DNA of 64,000 bases from Lichina pygmaea (lineage: Eukaryota; Ascomycota; Lichinomycetes; Lichinales; Lichinaceae). The stretch is taken from positions 3,224,001 through 3,288,000 of the forward strand of contig OY730172.1 of NCBI GenBank assembly GCA_963422465.1, read 5' to 3'. A program made the position numbers and the translations under genes. Below are positions 12,275 to 23,135 of this stretch, in pieces. Position 1 is the first letter of the stretch. The number at the start of each line of letters is the position of its first letter. The notes beneath the pieces are model-generated. The model was not told the origin of the DNA, made no database searches, and was given only the letters and a program-made list of their open reading frames with translations.

Positions 12275-13780
12275 ATTCTCTTCTCTTACCAGAAACTTCA
12301 AGATTTCTTTTGTTACATTCCCTAGTCACACCCTGCCTTCAGTTTTTATCTCTTCAACAGTTTTCTGAAGGAGTTCACTATTAGCTAGAAGATCTGCATG
12401 GCTGTAAAGCTACTACCAGTGTAAGAATCAAATAAAAATAAAATAAATAAATAAATAAAGCATCAATGATGTTTTGGGACCTGACATCCTTGATGTCTTT
12501 GGCACTGCCTATGTGGATGACATCCTTGTCTACAGTCAGACACTCAAGGAACACTGGAAGCATGTCAAGCTAGTTCTCAGTCGACTACAAGATGCAAGCC
12601 TACAAGTTGACATCTCCAAGTGTGACTTTGAAGTGCATCAAGTGAAGTACCTTGGCCTCATCATTCAGTCTGCCACTGAAGATGGCTGACCCAGATCTGT
12701 GAGCATGGACCCAGCCAAGACCAATGCCATCAAGGAGTGGAATCCTCCTGCCAGTCTCAAGGAAGTGCAGAGCTTCATTGCCTTTGTAAACTTCTACCGC
12801 TGGTTCATCAAAGACTTTGCCAAGCTTGTATCCCCACTCACAGCTCTGACCAAGAAGAATGTTGCCTTCAAGTGGGAAACCCCAGAGCAGCACTTGTTTG
12901 AAAGTATCAAGAAGGTGTTCAGTACTGCACCCATCCTGCAGTACTTTGATCTGGAGAAGGAGTGTGTTGTTGAGACTGACACTTCTGACTACGTCTCTGG
13001 TGCTGTCCTGTCACAGCCAGACCATGAAGGAGTTCTACACCCTGTTGCCTTCTTGTCACGCTGCCATCTGCCAGCAGAATGCAACTATGAGATCTACGAC
13101 AAAGAGTTGCTGGTAATTGTCTGTGCCTTTGAAGAATGGTGAGCAGAGCTTGAAGGATCTCCAGAACCTGTCAAGGTGATCTCTGATCACAAGAACTTGG
13201 AGTACTTCATGTCATCAAAGTGCCTTTCCCACCGTCAAGCCTGTTGGAGCAAGTTCTTGTCACACTTTAATTTCAAGATCAGCTACTGTCCAGGCAGTCA
13301 GTGCAAGGCTGACACCCTCACTTGACATTCCCAAGACCTCCTGTCAGACAGTGATCCCTGTCAAGACTTCATGGAGCAAGTTGTCCTCAAGCCCAAGAAT
13401 CTTGCACATTCAGAGGTTCAAGTCAAGCCCATCCAGATCCTGAGATGTTCAGAAGCTGCACCAGTTGACACTGAACCTGATGCTGCACCTCTTTCAGACA
13501 TCATCCAAGCTGCCTATAACAACCTTGCTGAAAGTGATCCAGTGGCAACAGTGTCACAGATACTAAGGGATAGTGTCAGGTGTCACAGTTCTGGCCCAGT
13601 TGTATATCTGGCACAAGTCACACACCTTGCCGGGAAGTTCCATCTGCACGCACCTTGCTGGGAAGTTCCATCTGCACTGTTGCCTGTTTGCTCCACTGTT
13701 GCCTGATCCCCTGCCTATAAGAACTTCTCCTGCTCCCCCAGCTTCTTCTCTTCTTTTCTCTTTTTCTTCCTTCCTTGTCT

Positions 13781-14537
13781 TGTGACAAGGCAATGGCAGA
13801 GCAGAACTTGAGCCTAACTGATTTGGTAACCTTGACCTGACTTGGCTTGAGACTTGAGACTTGGATTGATGTACAAGATGATTTTGATTTTTGATTTGAT
13901 TTGATTCTTACACTGATTTGGCTGTTAAGCTATGCAGAACTTCTTGAAGGATTTTTGTCTCTGGTAGACTTGACTCAGGGACCTCACACATTTACTGTAC
14001 ACCCCGTGGTTTGTAGTGTACGTACTGTGGGAAAACCCCAAACCCCGTAGGGGAAATAGGAAAACCACAGTAATGAGGGTTTTGTGGATCTTGACAGATA
14101 TTGGGTGAGCTATTTCTTGGGGGTTTTCATACATCTTGCGAGGAGTACATCTTAGACAAGTTCTATAAATCTCAGGGGTTTTTGTGGCAGAATGTGGGGT
14201 GGGTCAGATTCAAACTGACAACTGGTTTAGTCAGGTTCTCCAGGCCTGACACCACTAGTTCCGGGTCATGGGTGCCACGTAGTGGGAAACTCTCACCAGC
14301 TTCCCACTACACCATGCCACCCTATGTACAAGACGAAAGACAAGGAAGAAAGAAAAAGAGAAAAGAAGAGAAGAAGCTGGGGGAGCAGGAGAAGTTCTTA
14401 TAGGCAGGGGATCAGGCAACAGCAGAGCAAACAGACAACAGTGCAGATGGAACTTCCCGGCAAGGTGCGTGCAGATGGAACTTCCCAGCAAGGTGTGTGA
14501 CTTGTGCCAGATATGCAACTGGGCCAGAACTGTGACA
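13781..14537 (-). mobile_element. Solo LTR of Gypsy-1 family (minus), nested
   Basis: A reverse-oriented Gypsy-1 LTR (on the plus strand TGTGACAAGGCAATGG ... CCAGAACTGTGACA) sits inside the plus-strand solo LTR. It is flanked by TGTCT (13776-13780) and TATCT (14538-14542), a 5-bp target duplication with one mismatch. It is split by the SINE at 13882-14323. The result is the order half-LTR(+), half-LTR(-), SINE, half-LTR(-), half-LTR(+), which at first sight resembles a complex inverted repeat. Confidence 0.85.
13882..14323 (-). mobile_element. tRNA-like SINE with LINE-type tail
   Basis: A 442-bp insertion with no coding capacity, flanked by a 13-bp target duplication, ATGTACAAGATGA (13869-13881) and ATGTACAAGACGA (14324-14336). 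Read on the minus strand, it begins AGGGTGGCATGGTGTAGTGG, which contains a pol III A-box-like TGGTGTAGTGG. A B-box-like GTTTGAATCTG lies about 110 bp in, and a second A-box-like TGGTGTCAGGCC lies about 45 bp before it. It ends with CAGTGTAAGAATCAAATCAA and further ATCAAA repeats, nearly the same as the 3' end of LINE C. A shared tail and long duplications are what is expected if the LINE machinery moved it. Only one copy is in the window. Confidence 0.7.
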
Positions 14538-15646
14538 TATCTTTTGTCTTGTACATCAATCCAAGTCTCAAGTCTCAAGCCAAGTCAGGTCAAGGTTACT
14601 GAATCAGTTAGGCTTGAGTTCTGCTCTGCTATTGCCTTGTCACATCAGGCACAGTCGAGAAGTGTCTCTCTCAGACTGCAGCTTGGAAAATAACTGTCTC
14701 TTCTACAAGAACTGACTCTGGATCCCTGAGAACAATGAGCTACACCTACACCTGTTCCAAGAAGCTCATGACCAAGCAATAGCTGGCCACACTGGGATTG
14801 CCAAGACCCACAATCTTCTGTCTTGTTGGTACTATTGGCTAAAGATAGTGAACATTATATAGCAGTACATCAGTAATTGTCATGTCTGCTCTCAAGCAAA
14901 GCCTGCCTGTGATCGCCAAGAAGAGCTGCTGTCTCTTCCCGTACCTTAGCAACATTGGTAGGATCTGGCTATAGATTTCATTACTGACTTGCCCAAGTCA
15001 AGAGATGCCTGCTTCCCTGGTGCCAAGCACATCTGGGTCATCACTGACTGTCTCACCAAAGAACACCACTTTGTGCCATGTGCTGAGATAACAACCTCAC
15101 ATCTTGTCTGGATGTTCATCCAGTTTGTTATCTGTACCCATGGCTTGCCCAGGAGCATTGTCTCAGACAGAGAAGGTCAGTTTGTCAGCTTATTCTGGAA
15201 AGCACTCTGTGCCCATCTTGACGTTGAACTACGACTATCCTCAGAACACCACCCAGAGACAGATAGTCAGATGGAACAAGAGAATCAGGAGCTTGAACAC
15301 TACCTGAGATCCTATGTCAACTATCTCCAAGATGACTGGGTCCAATGGCTTCCTCTGGCAGAGTTCACGCAGAACAACTCCCAGTCTGATTCCTCTGGCA
15401 TGTCACTGTTTTTTGCCAACAAAGAGTTCTATCCACAGCTCAGCATCACACCCATGAGTGAAGTCTGCAACCAAGATGCTATGGAAATCTCTGGAGAAAT
15501 GACGCAGATTCTGGAACAGTTGCAAGCTGAACTCCGACTATCCCAGGAAGCTCAAGCTCACACCACCAATTTGCATCAAGTCCTGTCATTATCCTATCAA
15601 ACTGGAGATCTTGTTTGGCTGAATACCAAGAACATCAGAACACGCC

Positions 15647-16202
15647 TGTTATGACCCAGGGGATGGGAGCCACTCATTTATAGGCAATCAGGCCGCGGGC
15701 CAGGCAAGAGGACACCATGGAAGTCAAGTGACCAACCAACAAGGGGTCACGTGACTGTCGAGACACACAGGAGTCTCGACACAGGATGCATGAAGCATCG
15801 AGACAATCTCACCAGTCTCGACGCAGGATGCATGAAGCATCAAGACAATCTCACCTGTCTTGACGCAGGGTGCATAACATGGTGGGACCATCAAGACAAT
15901 CTCACCTGTCTTGACATCAAGACTGTCGAGACAATCTCAATCATCTTGACAGGCCAGCACTATATAGTCTGGCGATAGTTCCCTTATGGAACAATCGTCT
16001 TCAACTCATGTTGTGATCCAGACAACTAGATCTACTTCAATACAATCCTTTGTACGAAGCTGTTGATCAGGTGTCACCACCACCACATTCCACCAAACCC
16101 CTTCGCGCTCCTTGACACTCCTCTCCTGCAAGAACCAACCCGCCTTCCACCTCTCGCCCTAATCCTATACTCGGATAGGACAGTACAGTACAGACCGCAA
16201 CA
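15647..16202 (+). repeat. Gypsy-2 5' LTR (556 bp)
   Basis: TGTTATGACC ... GACCGCAACA. U3 carries three to four copies of a ~43-bp unit around GTCTCGACGCAGGATGCATG (about 15755-15930), built from GTCTCGAC/GTCGAGAC inverted halves. A TATA box ACTATATAGTCTGG lies at about 15957-15970. The 3' part from the TATA box onward is nearly identical to that of Gypsy-3. Confidence 0.9.
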
Positions 16203-19200
16203 CTTTGAAGACCCTCAAGGATAAGTACCTTAGGAGCAACCAACCCCAACTTCCCAGATGGAAAGATTAGCGTCGCCAAGCCAGACCTGTTCTACGGCGA
16301 AAGAAACAAGGTTGACGACTGGCTCATGCAACTCCAAGTCTACTTTCAATTCCAACCAGAGATGAAGCTGCCTAAGGAAAAGTGGCCCCTCTTTGCAACC
16401 ACTTACATGAGAGGTAATACTTATTGATGGATCAAGCCCTACGTCAACAAACATCTCTCAGGAAACAGAGACCATGACAGCATAACAGAATGGATGACAA
16501 AATGGACACGATTCAAGGACAAGATCAAAAGGATCCTTGGACTATCTAACAAAGACAAAGTGGCTATACAAATGATCCAGCACATTAAATAACAACGCTC
16601 AGCCGCAGAGTACACCACGCAGTTCAAACAATACTCAGTACTGACTGACTGGGACGACAACACTCTGATGGTCATGTACTGACATGGACTTAAGGAAAAC
16701 ATGAAGGATGAAATCACCTTTGACAGATAAGCGGTGGACACACTGGACGAACTCATCGCACAAGCAATCAACATCAATGACAAACTATTCAAGCAAGTGA
16801 TGGAGAAACACCACGACAGAGGATACAGCCACCCTGCATGGCATGTGAGCAACCACTACAAGCTGCCTAACAAGACACTGCCACATGATCCATATGGCTA
16901 TGCACCCATGGAACTGGATGCAGTCCACCACAAGGGAAGGTTCACAAAGGGAAGGAACAACAAAAAGGGGAAAGCACTGAAGTGCTATACCTGTGGCAAG
17001 CTAGGCCACATGGTGAAAGACTGTTGTTCAAAGAACAAGGTGCACCGACAGCAACTTAATACACTTGACAGAGACTGGAATGTCATCAAGCCAGAGGACC
17101 CACCAGGAGAGGCTCAGCTATCCCTCAAACAATAGGACAACTACGATCAGACATTGGAAGCAGCCCACCAACTGGTAACATCAGGAGGTAAGGACCTACC
17201 AGAACTGACAGGTCAGGATAAGGGACAGGAGCCCTTAACCACCTCTGATAGAGACTGAGACAAACCCACGTCTATCAAAGAAGAAATACCACAAGGAAGC
17301 TATGCTTACAGCATGGACTCACGAAATCTACAGCATGGTGAACTACAGTGGAGGTTTTGCACGAAGTACTACTGCACCTACCACAAACAACTACAAAGGT
17401 ACGGAGGACATTCACCCTACCACACCACCTGCCACAAGCATTGGGTCAATTGCGAGAAGGATGCGTGTGAGATCCATCTTTGGGACAAACGCCAACACAC
17501 TGCATTCCCCGGGCACACACATGATTGGCACGAACACCTCATGTTCCTACAGCAAGGCAACAACCACAACTGCTACGTCAACAATTGGCAGTACTGCCTC
17601 AAGCCTGGATGTGACAAGCATCAGCAAGACAAATTCATGAACAGATTCCTCAGGACTGATGGGAATGGCTGGACCTATTGCCCAGTCAGTGGAAAGACAC
17701 TTCAATCAGGAAAAGACTGAACTCCCTTGTCAAGGGGTGACATCGGAAGCTTAACAACATGACCCCTAGCAACGCAAAGCACCTGCGATTGCCTGTGTCA
17801 CTACACACCAACACGCCAGTACAGACATACGCACTTGTTGACTCTGGAGCCAGTGGAAGCTACATTTCAAGACAACTTTACAACACCCTCAGCACTGGAA
17901 GGAGACGCAAGCAGCAGCCCTATCAGCTCGTGATGGCAAATGGACAGACAGAGCTAGTCTGCCATGAGACACAGCCAATGGAAATAGTTACCGGACACCA
18001 TGCTGAAAGGATCCACCTTGATATTGTCGAGTTGGCCACTCAGGATATCTATTTGGGGATGCCTTGGCTAAAGAAGCACAACCCAGTTGTTAACTGGAAG
18101 ACAGGAGTACTCATGTTTAGGAACTGCACTAACAACGCAGCTCGGACCTGTTACCAGCCGCAGAAGGTGTGGACAGATGAGGGAAGGAGTTCTCAGTGGA
18201 ACCTCACTGACAGAAAGGACAACTCTCAAGAGAAGAGGTCTGCCTTGACAGGCACACCCCGGAACCAGGTGGCCAAACAGTCAGAGATGAAGAGAGAGGA
18301 AGTTGTTAACCCTCTGGAGATCCCTGAAGAGTACTGACCTGGGTATGATAACCTCTTTCAGGAAGAGACAACAACAGCAGTGTTGCCTAAGCACCAACCT
18401 TGGGATCATGAGATCAAGTTGCAACCAGGGACAGAGCCAGGATTTGGACTAATTTACCAGTTATCAGAGAAAGAGCTCCAAGTACTTCGCGAGTACCTGG
18501 AGGAAAACCTGAAAAAGAGTTTCATTCAAGAATCTCAATCACCAGCAGGATACCTGATACTATTTGCACTAAAGAAAGACAGAAGTCTTCGACTTTGTGT
18601 GGATTACAGGAAACTCAACAACATTACCATCAAGAACTGATATCTGTTGCCAAATGTGAACAAATTACAAGACAGGATCAGCCAAGCTACAATCTTTACC
18701 AAGCTGGACTTGAAAGGAGCATACAACCTGATACACATGAAAGAAGGAGAAGAATGGAAGACAGCCTTCAGAACCTGATACAGACACTACAAGTATCTGG
18801 TTATGCTATTCGGACTCACAAACACACCAGCAACATGTCAAGCATTGATCAACAACATCATCAGAGCACACCTGGACCAAACAGCTATCGTCTACCTGGA
18901 CGACATTCTTGTCTACTCGAACACACAACAAGAACATACCAAACATGTGAAGGATGTTCTACGATGCCTACAAGAGGTAGGGCTCAAGCTCAACCTGAAG
19001 AAATGCGAGTTCAACAAACTGGAAGTTGAATTCCTCAGATACATCATAGGGATTGAAGAGATCAAGATTGACCCTGAGAAAATCAAAGTGATTCAGCAAT
19101 GGCCAACACTGACATCAGTTAAGGAAGTACAAGCCTTCCTAGGATTTGCCAACTTCAACTGACAGTTCATCAAGAACTACTCACAGATGGCAACACCACT

Positions 19201-21191
19201 GACAGAACTCACGAAGAAGGACGTGGAGTACTGGTGGACGGAGAGACAACAAAAAGCATTCCAACAGCTCAAGGACGCTTGCGCCAAGGAACCAGTTCTC
19301 CTCAACTTCAAGACAGGCCAACCGACATGAATCAAGACAGACACTTCAGATCAGGCAGTGGTAGCATGTCTATGCCAACAGGCAGACAGCAAGTGGCACC
19401 CAGTTGCCTACTACTCACGAAAAATGACACAAGCAGAACAAAACTATGATATCCACGATAAAGAGCTACTGGCAGTCATCAACGCACTCGAACACTGGAG
19501 AGTGTACACGGAAAGCAGTTCTGAACTCACCATTCTCACAGACCACAAGAATCTGACAACGTTCACAACAACCAAGAAGCTGAACAGATGGCAAGTCAGA
19601 TGGGCTGAACTCCTAGGGCAACACAAGTTCAAGATCTTGTATACCCCTGGACAAGACAATAGGAGAGCAGACGCACTAAGCCGACAAAAAGACCACATGG
19701 AAGATGATGAACGCCAAGGAACAATCTTACAGCAGGACCAGCAAGGAAACCTGGTGCCTCAACCACAGATCAACAAGCTCACGGCAGAAGACACTGAAGA
19801 ACTAATAAGGAACTACCATGACAATCCAGCACATGGTCACCCAGGAATCTCCAAGACCACAGACCTTATCCAACAGGCAGGGAACAATGTCATTAACCTC
19901 TGACAACATATCACAAACTACATCAGCAAGTGTCTACTATGCCAGAAAAACAAACATGGAAGACATAAGCTATACAGAGAAAGACACCCGAACACAATAC
20001 TGAGAGGCCTGTGGGAAGACATGTCAATGGACTTCATCACAAAGCTACCCAAGTCCAAAGACCCAGTCACAGGAATCACCTACAACTTGATTATGGTGAT
20101 AGTGGACAGATTCACAAAATATCTAATAGCAGTACTATTCAAGGAGACCCACACAGCAGAACAGTTGGGACACCTCTTACTGGACAGGTTGGTCAGAGAC
20201 CACGGAGTTCTGATCACAATCATTACAGACAGAGATAAACTCTTCACATCCAACTACTGGAAGACAATCAGTGCAGCCATGGGAACAAAACCCAAAATGT
20301 CTACAGCCTATCACCCACGAACTGACAGCCAGACGGAGTGAGTGAACCAAGTCCTGGAGACTTACTTACAGCATTACATCAACAAGACCCACAGCAATTA
20401 GGTACAGTTATTACCGGTGGCACAGCTGGCAATCAACCAGCACAGATCAGACTCAACAAAGGAATCACCATTTTTTGCCAATTTTGGACAACATGTGAAC
20501 ATCAGGATGCCAAGCAGAGCTTCACCAAACACGGAGAAAGCACTCCAACACAACAAGCTCCTACGACAAACACACACGATGATGAGGCACTACCTTCAAG
20601 AGACCTCAGAAAGAATGCAATGTCAAATAGACAAGAAATCAAAAATAGTACCTCAGCTAAAGAAGGGGGATAAAGTCTACCTCCTCACAAGAAATTGGAG
20701 AATGAAGAAACCAAGAACAAAGAAACTGGACTATGTTAAGGTCAGACCATTTCCAGTCGAAGAAAAAACCAGACCAGTCAACGTCGGACTGCGACTACTG
20801 AGAGACGCTCAGGTACACCCAAACTTTCACATCTCAATGATCGAATTAGCCAACCAGAGCACACCCTTGCAGGAAATGTTTCATTACCAACCAGAGGAAG
20901 AACAGGAATTCAAGGCTGAACAGATCCTGAAGAGAAAAGGTCAGCGATACCTTGTCAAGTGGAAAAACTACCCAGACTCGGAAAATACCTGGGAGCCACT
21001 CAGGAACCTCGCGAACTGCCAGCTCCTCCTGTAGCAGTTCTGGCAGAAGCAGGACTGAACAGCTCAGCCTGCAGCGTGGACACGTCAATAACTGTTGCCG
21101 ACAAGTCTTCACCATCCACCTCCATTTCAGCAACAAGGCACTGGAGCTTCTTCTTTGCTCAACCCTCAGCACCCTCAAGAACCTTTCACTT

Positions 21192-21431
21192 TCAGGACAC
21201 ACAAGCCTGCAGCTTGGCAAGCTGCTCAACAAGAGCATCCCGCTTGGCCTCATCAACAGCCAAATTCTTGTGAAGGTTATCCTGAGTCATGTTCAGCAAC
21301 TCCCAAGAAAGTGACACACAGGACTTCCCATGACAAGTGCATTCAGCGCACTTCAACTTATTGTTGTTGTCAGACATTCGGAAGCAGGGCTTGTGGTTCA
21401 AAACACAGAAGTCACACAGAGCAAGTGACAC
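21192..21431 (-). other. Antisense Cys-rich ORF in Gypsy-2 (fossil accessory gene)
   Basis: An open minus-strand stretch between the chromodomain and the 3' LTR. It reads LCDFCVLNHKPCFRM, then KLKCAECTCHGKSCVS, SWELLN, and an acidic/basic heptad-like helix (DEAKRDALVEQLAKLQ). The C-x2-C ... C ... C-x2-C ... C spacing suggests a zinc-binding module followed by a coiled coil. The counterpart in Gypsy-3 (27919-28233) keeps the Cys pattern despite strong divergence, and similarity extends beyond this open stretch on both sides. It resembles small Cys-rich 'hypothetical proteins' I recall from fungal retroelements. The function is unknown. This copy is broken. Confidence 0.6.
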
Positions 21432-21544
21432 AAAGTTATGATCACAGATCTGGGCTGCCAGTTGGTTTCAGTAAGCAGAGGCATGTGATTTTGCAGACAT
21501 ACTCAAGAATTCATCGGGATGATGAATGAAGGAAAGGAGGGTAG

Positions 21545-22144
21545 TGTTACGACCCAGAGGATGGGAGCCACTCATTTATAGGCAATCAGGCCACGGGCCA
21601 GGCAAGAGGACACCATGGAAGTCAAGTGACCAACCAACAAGGGGTCACGTGACTGTCGAGACACACACAGGAGTCTCGACGCAGGATGCATGAAGTATCA
21701 AGACAATCTCACCAGTCTTGACGCAGGATGCATGAAGTATCAAGACAATCTCACCAGTCTTGACGCAGGATGCATGAAGCATCAAGACAATCTCACCTGT
21801 CTCAACACAGGGTGCATAACATAGTGGGACTGTCAAGACAATCTCACCCGTCTTGACGTCAAGACTGTCAAGACAATCTTGATCGTCTCAACAGGCCAGC
21901 ACTATATAGTCTGGCGATAGTTCCCTTATGGAACAATCGTCTTCAACTCATGTTGTGATCCAGACAACTAGATCTACTTTAATACAATCCTTTGTACGAA
22001 GCTGTTGATCAGGTGTCACCACCACCATGTTCCACCAAACCCCTTCACACTCCTTGACACTCCTCTCCTGCGAGAACCAACCCGCCTTCCACCTCTCGCC
22101 CTAATCCTATACTCGGATAGGACAGTACAGTACAGACCGCAACA
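21545..22144 (+). repeat. Gypsy-2 3' LTR (600 bp)
   Basis: TGTTACGACC ... GACCGCAACA, preceded by the polypurine tract GAAGGAAAGGAGGGTAG. It is 44 bp longer than the 5' LTR, the size of one more U3 tandem unit. The tandem units span about 21655-21870 and the TATA box lies at about 21900. Confidence 0.9.
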
Positions 22145-22504
22145 ACGCCACCCATGCAAAAAGTTTGACGACAAGTGGATTAGACTATTCAAGATGTTGA
22201 AGACAGTCGGAAGCCATGTCTGCCATCTGGAGCTTCCACATACTCTCAAGATCCACCCTGTCTTTCATGTTTCCCTTCTACATCTGACACCTGCTAATCC
22301 TATCCCTGGCCAATCAAATGAACACCCTGGCCCTGTCATTGGTCAAGACACAGATGAAGAGTTCCAGGTTGAAGAAATCCTTGACTCCAAGCCAGCAATG
22401 TCTTGACAGAAGTTCAAGTACCTGGTCAAATAGTCTGGATAGCCAATTGAAGATGCCACTGAAGAGCCTATTGAGCATCTTGACAACACCAAAGACACCA
22501 TCTA

Positions 22505-23135
22505 TGTTACAACCCAGGAGGAACACAGTCTTTATATACTCACAGAAAGCAGCAGACAGGATACTGGACAGAAGTACCAGGCAGTGTGACACAGGAACCA
22601 GTCACGTGACCGGCAAGACAAACCGGAGGGTGCTCGCCGCAGTATACATATGCACAAACAAGTGAGCAAAGTGAGCAGAGCTCACCCAGCTCACCACAGC
22701 GTGCATGAAAAGTGAGCAAAGTGAGCAGAGCTCACCCAGCTTGCTGCAGCGTGCATGAACAAGTGAGCAAAGTGAGCAGAGCTCACCCAGCTCACCACAG
22801 CGTGCATGAACTGTGAGCAAAGTGAGCAGAGCTCACCAATCTCACCAAGTGAGCAAAGTGAGCAGAGCTCACTATACTCACAAACTGGGCACTATATAGT
22901 CTGGCGATAGTTCCCTTATGGAATGATTGTCTTCAACTCATGTTGTGATCCAGACAACTAGATCTACTTCAATACAATCCTTTTGTACAAAGCTGTTGAT
23001 CAGATGTCACCACCACCATGTTCCACCAAACCCCTTCACACTCCTTGACACTCCTCTCCTGCGAGAACCAACCTGCCTTCCACCTCTCACCCTAATCCTA
23101 TACTCAGATAGGACAGTACAGTACAGACTGCAACA
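22505..23135 (+). repeat. Gypsy-3 5' LTR (631 bp)
   Basis: TGTTACAACCCAGGAGG ... GACTGCAACA. U3 contains about four copies of a ~50-bp unit starting GTGAGCAAAGTGAGCAGAGC (about 22660-22880). The TATA region CACTATATAGTCTGG lies at about 22890, followed by R-U5 nearly identical to Gypsy-2. Confidence 0.9.

Larger units (their letters stand above)
7090..12463 (+). mobile_element. LINE B, Tad1-like, near full length
   Basis: A plus-strand LINE with a leader (about 7090-7646), ORF1 (7647-9035), ORF2 (9032-12274), a 3' UTR and a tail made of GTAAGAATCAAATAAAAATA then (AATA)n, ending at 12463. The leader carries several GC-box-like 'tcctaggactag/gggtctggtctc' blocks also seen in LINE C. The 3' end abuts truncated Gypsy-1 reverse transcriptase sequence, but the 5' flank is not Gypsy-1 and no target duplication is visible, so the left flank was lost or rearranged. 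It is nearly identical to LINE D over their shared 1.8 kb. The exact 5' end is uncertain by about 80 bp. Confidence 0.85.
13581..14644 (+). mobile_element. Solo LTR of Gypsy-1 family (plus), interrupted
   Basis: A Gypsy-1 LTR (TGTCACAGTTCTGG ... TGCCTTGTCACA) is inserted in Gypsy-1 copy 2 with a perfect 5-bp target duplication TCAGG (13576-13580 and 14645-14649). Only the LTR is present, as left by recombination between the two LTRs of a complete element. It is split at 13780/14538 by a second LTR in the opposite orientation. The left part carries a short internal duplication around the block GGGAAGTTCCATCTGCAC. Confidence 0.85.
15647..22144 (+). mobile_element. Gypsy-2, complete Ty3 chromovirus (6.5 kb), broken fossil
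   Basis: A complete-length element inserted in Gypsy-1 copy 2, with target duplication ACGCC (15642-15646 and 22145-22149). LTRs are 15647-16202 and 21545-22144. Internal parts in order: gag (~16220-17130) with CYTCGKLGHMVKDCC; protease (LVDSGASGSYISRQ, ~17840); RT ([15 protein letters not shown], then VYLDDILVYSN ~18890); RNase H (~19330-19690); integrase with an HHCC-type head and VDRFTKYLIAVLF (~19800-20700); chromodomain (YLVKWKNYPDSENTWEPL, ~20950-21030); an antisense Cys-rich ORF; and a purine tract at 21529-21544. About a dozen or more breaks make it inactive. The gag-pol order with a C-terminal chromodomain defines the chromovirus branch of Ty3. Confidence 0.92.

Noticed and set aside
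13581-14644. A new DNA transposon with long terminal inverted repeats
   Set aside because: The inverted halves match the Gypsy-1 LTR exactly and separate target duplications explain each layer.
22640-22880. CRISPR-like spaced repeats in the Gypsy-3 LTR (and 15755-15930 in Gypsy-2)
   Set aside because: The units are direct tandem repeats with no unique spacers, inside LTR U3 of a eukaryote.
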